DNA of 64,000 nt from Bacteroidetes bacterium HGW-Bacteroidetes-8 (GTDB lineage: Bacteria > Bacteroidota > Bacteroidia > Bacteroidales > UBA932), in NCBI GenBank assembly GCA_002840895.1, contig PHCZ01000002.1:62001-126000 (forward strand), read 5' to 3'. Of this stretch, positions 60,801 to 64,000 are shown piece by piece. A program made the translations under genes and the position numbers. The notes below the pieces were generated by a model. It did no database searches. It saw only the letters and a list, made by a program, of their open reading frames with translations, and was not told the origin of the DNA. How positions within the stretch are numbered: position 1 is the stretch's first letter; the number at the start of each line of letters is the position of its first letter.

Positions 60801-63419
60801 ATGACATCAAAAGAGATCAGAGATAATTTTTTAAAATTCTTTGAAAACAAGGGTCACGAGATTGTTCCATCGGCTCCAATGGTTGTTAAGGACGACCCGA
60901 CTCTTATGTTTACCAATGCAGGGATGAACCAGTTTAAGGATTGGTTTCTCGGGAACACCAAGCCCCTGCACAAAAGAGTTGCAGATACCCAAAAGTGCCT
61001 CAGAGTAAGTGGAAAGCACAATGACCTTGAGGAGGTAGGGCACGATACATACCACCATACAATGTTTGAGATGCTTGGAAACTGGAGCTTCGGAGACTAC
61101 TTCAAAACAGAGGCAATTGACTGGGCTTGGGAGCTTTTAACGCAGGTCTATAAACTTGATAGCAGTCGACTCTACGCCACTGTGTTTGAGGGTTGTCAAC
61201 AGGACGGAATATCTCCGGACAGCCAGGCGAGAGAAGAGTGGCAAAAATATCTCCCTTCGGAGAGGATTCTCTTTGGCAACAAGAAGGATAATTTTTGGGA
61301 GATGGGTGATACGGGACCCTGCGGACCCTGCAGCGAGATTCATATAGATATAAGAGACGACAAACAGAGAGCAGAGGTAGATGGTGCTACTCTTGTGAAT
61401 TGCGGAGATCCTCTTGTAATTGAGATCTGGAATCTGGTTTTTATTCAATACAACCGTAAGGCCAACGGAGAGCTTACACCACTTCCCCAAAAACACGTAG
61501 ATACCGGTATGGGGTTAGAGAGGCTCTGTATGGCAATTCAGGGGAAAAAGAGCAACTACGACACAGATGTTTTCTCCGGAATGATTGAGACAATATCTGC
61601 CCTTACCGGTAAACCATATATGGAGAGCCCGGGCACAGAGGTTGCAATGAGAGTTATTGCAGACCATATCCGCGCAATAAGTTTCTCAATTGCAGATGGT
61701 CAGCTGCCGTCAAATGTTAAGGCAGGGTATGTTATAAGAAGAATCTTACGCAGAGCTGTAAGGTATGCATACACATTCCTTGGCTCTGCAGAACCTTTAC
61801 TCTGCAGATTGGTTCCCACGCTGGTAAAGGAGATGGGAGATGCTTTCCCTGAGCTGGTGCATCAGCAAAACCTCATAGAGAGAGTTATCCGCGAAGAGGA
61901 GGAGTCGTTTCTCAGAACACTTGAGAAGGGAATACGTCTTATGGATACTCTAATGGAGAAGAACTCTGCCACAAAGCAGATCTCCGGAGAGGATGCATTT
62001 ATCCTCTATGACACATTCGGTTTCCCGATTGACCTGAGTGAACTTATTGCAAAAGAGAACGGATACTCAATAGATCACCCCGGATTTGAGAGAGAACTTG
62101 AGAAACAGAAAGAGAGAAGTCGTAATGCAACTTCTACTCAGGAGGGAGATTGGATTGAGGTAAATCCCGGATCTTCGGTGGAGTTTGTAGGTTACGACAA
62201 AGGTGAAGAGATGGTTGAAATCCTTCGCTATCGTAACGTTAAGACCAAAACCCGCAGCTATTACCAGATAGTTTTGAACAAGAGCCCATTCTATGCAGAG
62301 AGTGGGGGTCAGGTGGGCGATACCGGGAGATTGATTGCAGCCGACTCACAGGAGGTAATCGTAACCAACACCATCAAGGAGAACAACCTAAACATTCACT
62401 TGACAGACAAGCTTCCGACAAATCTGCAAGGGGTGTTTACAGCTATTATTGACAAAGAGAGAAGAGAGAGAATTGCAAACAATCACACTGCCACCCACTT
62501 GCTGCACAAAGCACTCAGGGAGCTTCTTGGTACCCATATAGAGCAAAAGGGGTCATCGGTGAACTCAGAGTATTTCCGGTTCGACTTCTCGCACTATGAA
62601 AAAATATCTGAAGAGGATTTGCGAAGAGTTGAAAATCTTGTAAACAGATATATTCGCAAAAATCTTACTCGCGATGAGTTTCGTGATCTTCCTGTGGAGC
62701 AGGCAAAGGGGATGGGAGCTATGGCTCTTTTCGGAGAGAAGTACAGTGAAAAGGTTAGGGTAATTAAATTCGGGGACTCTATTGAACTTTGCGGAGGAAC
62801 CCATACCAGTGCAACCGGAAACATTGGAGTTTTTAAAATCATATCCGAATCTGCAATAGCTGCAGGAATAAGGAGGATTGAGGCGACCACCGGAGAGAGT
62901 GCCCAAAGGATAATTCAGGAGAACGAAGATATGGTTAAGGGGATCAAAAATCTACTAGGCAGTACCCCTAACCTGATAAATTCTATCCAGAAGATTGTGT
63001 CGGAGAATGAAGAGTACCGGAAAAAATTTGAAGAGCTTATCAAGAAGCAGGCACTATCGCTCAAAGATAGGGTAGTTGAGCAGAAGGAGAGTATAAACGG
63101 TGTAAATGTATACATTCTAAGCGGTGAATATAGTGCTGATGTTGTAAAAAACACAGCATTTATCCTTAGAAACGAAATAGTGAACGGTGCATTTATTGCC
63201 GGCTTTACAGACGGAGGTAAACCCGCTCTTGCACTATTATACTCAGATGACCTTGTTTCCCACGGCTTCAATGCATCGAAAGATATAAGAGAGGCTGCCA
63301 AATTGATAGATGGAGGAGGGGGCGGTCAGAATTTTTTCGCAACAGCAGGGGGAAAAGATAATAGAGGCATAAAATTGGCAGTAGACAAACTAATCGAACT
63401 TGCAACCAAGAGGATATAG
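60801..63419 (+). CDS. alaS: Alanyl-tRNA synthetase
   Basis: An 872-residue class II synthetase. It begins MTSKEIRDNFLKFFENKGH, with motif 1 around APMVVKDDPTLMFTNAGMNQFK. The C-terminal editing domain has HTATHLLH and CGGTHTSATGNIG zinc-ligand motifs. The DHHA1-type C-terminal domain ends with GGGGGQNFFATAGGK. Length and order are normal. It diverges from the M23 peptidase genes. Confidence 0.97.
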   Translation: MTSKEIRDNFLKFFENKGHEIVPSAPMVVKDDPTLMFTNAGMNQFKDWFLGNTKPLHKRVADTQKCLRVSGKHNDLEEVGHDTYHHTMFEMLGNWSFGDYFKTEAIDWAWELLTQVYKLDSSRLYATVFEGCQQDGISPDSQAREEWQKYLPSERILFGNKKDNFWEMGDTGPCGPCSEIHIDIRDDKQRAEVDGATLVNCGDPLVIEIWNLVFIQYNRKANGELTPLPQKHVDTGMGLERLCMAIQGKKSNYDTDVFSGMIETISALTGKPYMESPGTEVAMRVIADHIRAISFSIADGQLPSNVKAGYVIRRILRRAVRYAYTFLGSAEPLLCRLVPTLVKEMGDAFPELVHQQNLIERVIREEEESFLRTLEKGIRLMDTLMEKNSATKQISGEDAFILYDTFGFPIDLSELIAKENGYSIDHPGFERELEKQKERSRNATSTQEGDWIEVNPGSSVEFVGYDKGEEMVEILRYRNVKTKTRSYYQIVLNKSPFYAESGGQVGDTGRLIAADSQEVIVTNTIKENNLNIHLTDKLPTNLQGVFTAIIDKERRERIANNHTATHLLHKALRELLGTHIEQKGSSVNSEYFRFDFSHYEKISEEDLRRVENLVNRYIRKNLTRDEFRDLPVEQAKGMGAMALFGEKYSEKVRVIKFGDSIELCGGTHTSATGNIGVFKIISESAIAAGIRRIEATTGESAQRIIQENEDMVKGIKNLLGSTPNLINSIQKIVSENEEYRKKFEELIKKQALSLKDRVVEQKESINGVNVYILSGEYSADVVKNTAFILRNEIVNGAFIAGFTDGGKPALALLYSDDLVSHGFNASKDIREAAKLIDGGGGGQNFFATAGGKDNRGIKLAVDKLIELATKRI

Positions 63420-63436
63420 CGACTAAACAGGAGAAA

Positions 63437-64000
63437 TTGAAAAAATTAGACCAATTTATCGTCAAATCGTTTCTCGGACCATTTGTTCTTACCTTTCTCA
63501 TCGTGATATTTGCCCTGATGCTCCAGTTTTTATGGCTCTATATCGATGAACTTGTAGGGAAGGGGCTCAGTGTGCTTGTTATCCTGGAGTTTCTGGGCTG
63601 GGGCTCTGCAACACTCATACCACTGGCTCTGCCTATCGCTACACTGCTGGCATCAATAATGACCTTGGGTGGAATGGGAGAAGATAACGAGCTCCTTGCG
63701 ATGAAGTCAGCGGGTATTCCTCTCCAAAGGGTACTTTTACCACTGATTTTCCTCTCATTTGCTGTCAGTATTGGGGCCTTTTTTGCCTCAAATAATCTGA
63801 TTCCTGTCTCCTACAACAAGATCTACTCACTGCGTGACGACATAAGTAAAACAAAGGATGAGATACGGATTCCCACCGGGATATTCTATGAGGGCATCGA
63901 GGGTTATAATATTAGAATTGGAAGCCGGGACGAAAATAGCGGTTCAATATACAATGTGATGGTATACTCCCACAAGGAGAGCAAAGGGAATACCAGCCTT
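63437..64000 (+). CDS. LptF/LptG (YjgP/YjgQ) family permease, 5' part
   Basis: The open frame runs to the window end, giving 188 residues. It starts at TTG 63437, preceded by AGGAG at 63429, one of the few Shine-Dalgarno-like sites here. The N-terminus KKLDQFIVKSFLGPFVLTF, the transmembrane helices and the conserved GEDNELLAMKSAGIPL segment identify the LPS-export permease family. It would act with LptB to move LPS to the cell surface. It cannot be assigned to LptF or LptG from this part. Confidence 0.93.
   Translation, partial: MKKLDQFIVKSFLGPFVLTFLIVIFALMLQFLWLYIDELVGKGLSVLVILEFLGWGSATLIPLALPIATLLASIMTLGGMGEDNELLAMKSAGIPLQRVLLPLIFLSFAVSIGAFFASNNLIPVSYNKIYSLRDDISKTKDEIRIPTGIFYEGIEGYNIRIGSRDENSGSIYNVMVYSHKESKGNTSL

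Overview
The window looks like a chromosomal segment of an anaerobic, H2-metabolising member of the Bacteroidota, probably Bacteroidales. The evidence is a set of TAnnTTTG promoter -7 boxes (one with a TTTG box 20 bp upstream), near absence of Shine-Dalgarno sequences, a HU-CCDC81-type protein, a TonB-dependent receptor with an N-terminal carboxypeptidase-like domain, a short 191-residue adenylate kinase, and an Rnf operon preceded by an RseC-like gene. No phage, transposase, CRISPR array or rRNA was seen.

Layout. 1-4.5 kb: the end of dnaG, metG, and a convergent HU-CCDC81 membrane protein. 4.6-13.1 kb: tRNA-Asn, then an AT-rich signalling block made of a DUF3010-like protein, a six-PAS hybrid histidine kinase, a threonine-synthase-like enzyme fused to a C-terminal HPt phosphotransfer domain, a two-repeat lipoprotein, and an NtrC-type sigma-54 activator. 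13.1-17.6 kb: an OFA-family transporter, adk and a second PAS kinase. 17.8-27.3 kb: two complete hydCBA operons for NAD-linked, probably electron-bifurcating [FeFe] hydrogenases, facing each other around a small DUF2007 gene and two strong hairpin terminators. One HydB is stripped to its NuoF core; the other is fused to a GltD/NfnB-like NADPH flavoprotein. 27.7-38.9 kb: a membrane AraC regulator with SIMPL and serine hydrolase genes, a TonB-dependent receptor, and a TolC-RND-adaptor efflux operon. 38.9-46 kb: a 58-residue CDGSH iron-sulfur protein, an rRNA/tRNA methyltransferase, a molybdenum cofactor operon (compact moaA, moaC, MOSC-Mog fusion), a secreted zinc metalloprotease, and modBC-like transporter genes. 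46-60.7 kb: a serine hydrolase, then a very long co-directional minus-strand run joining two M23 peptidases, a MerR regulator, NIF3, a zinc-ribbon coiled coil, a class III aminotransferase, dnaB, DUF3108, rseC-like, rnfBCDGEA and a TPR protein. 60.8-64 kb: alaS and the start of an LptF/LptG-type permease, cut by the window edge.

How it fits together. The two hydrogenases and Rnf share the ferredoxin/NAD(H) pool: the hydrogenases couple ferredoxin and NADH (one possibly NADPH) to H2, and Rnf couples ferredoxin:NAD+ oxidoreduction to an ion gradient. The Moco genes and Mo/W transporter imply a molybdo- or tungstoenzyme outside the window. The most novel-looking items are the threonine synthase-HPt fusion beside a hybrid kinase that lacks its own HPt, and the NuoF-GltD fused hydrogenase subunit. 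All functions are read from sequence motifs and remembered family patterns; no database search was run.
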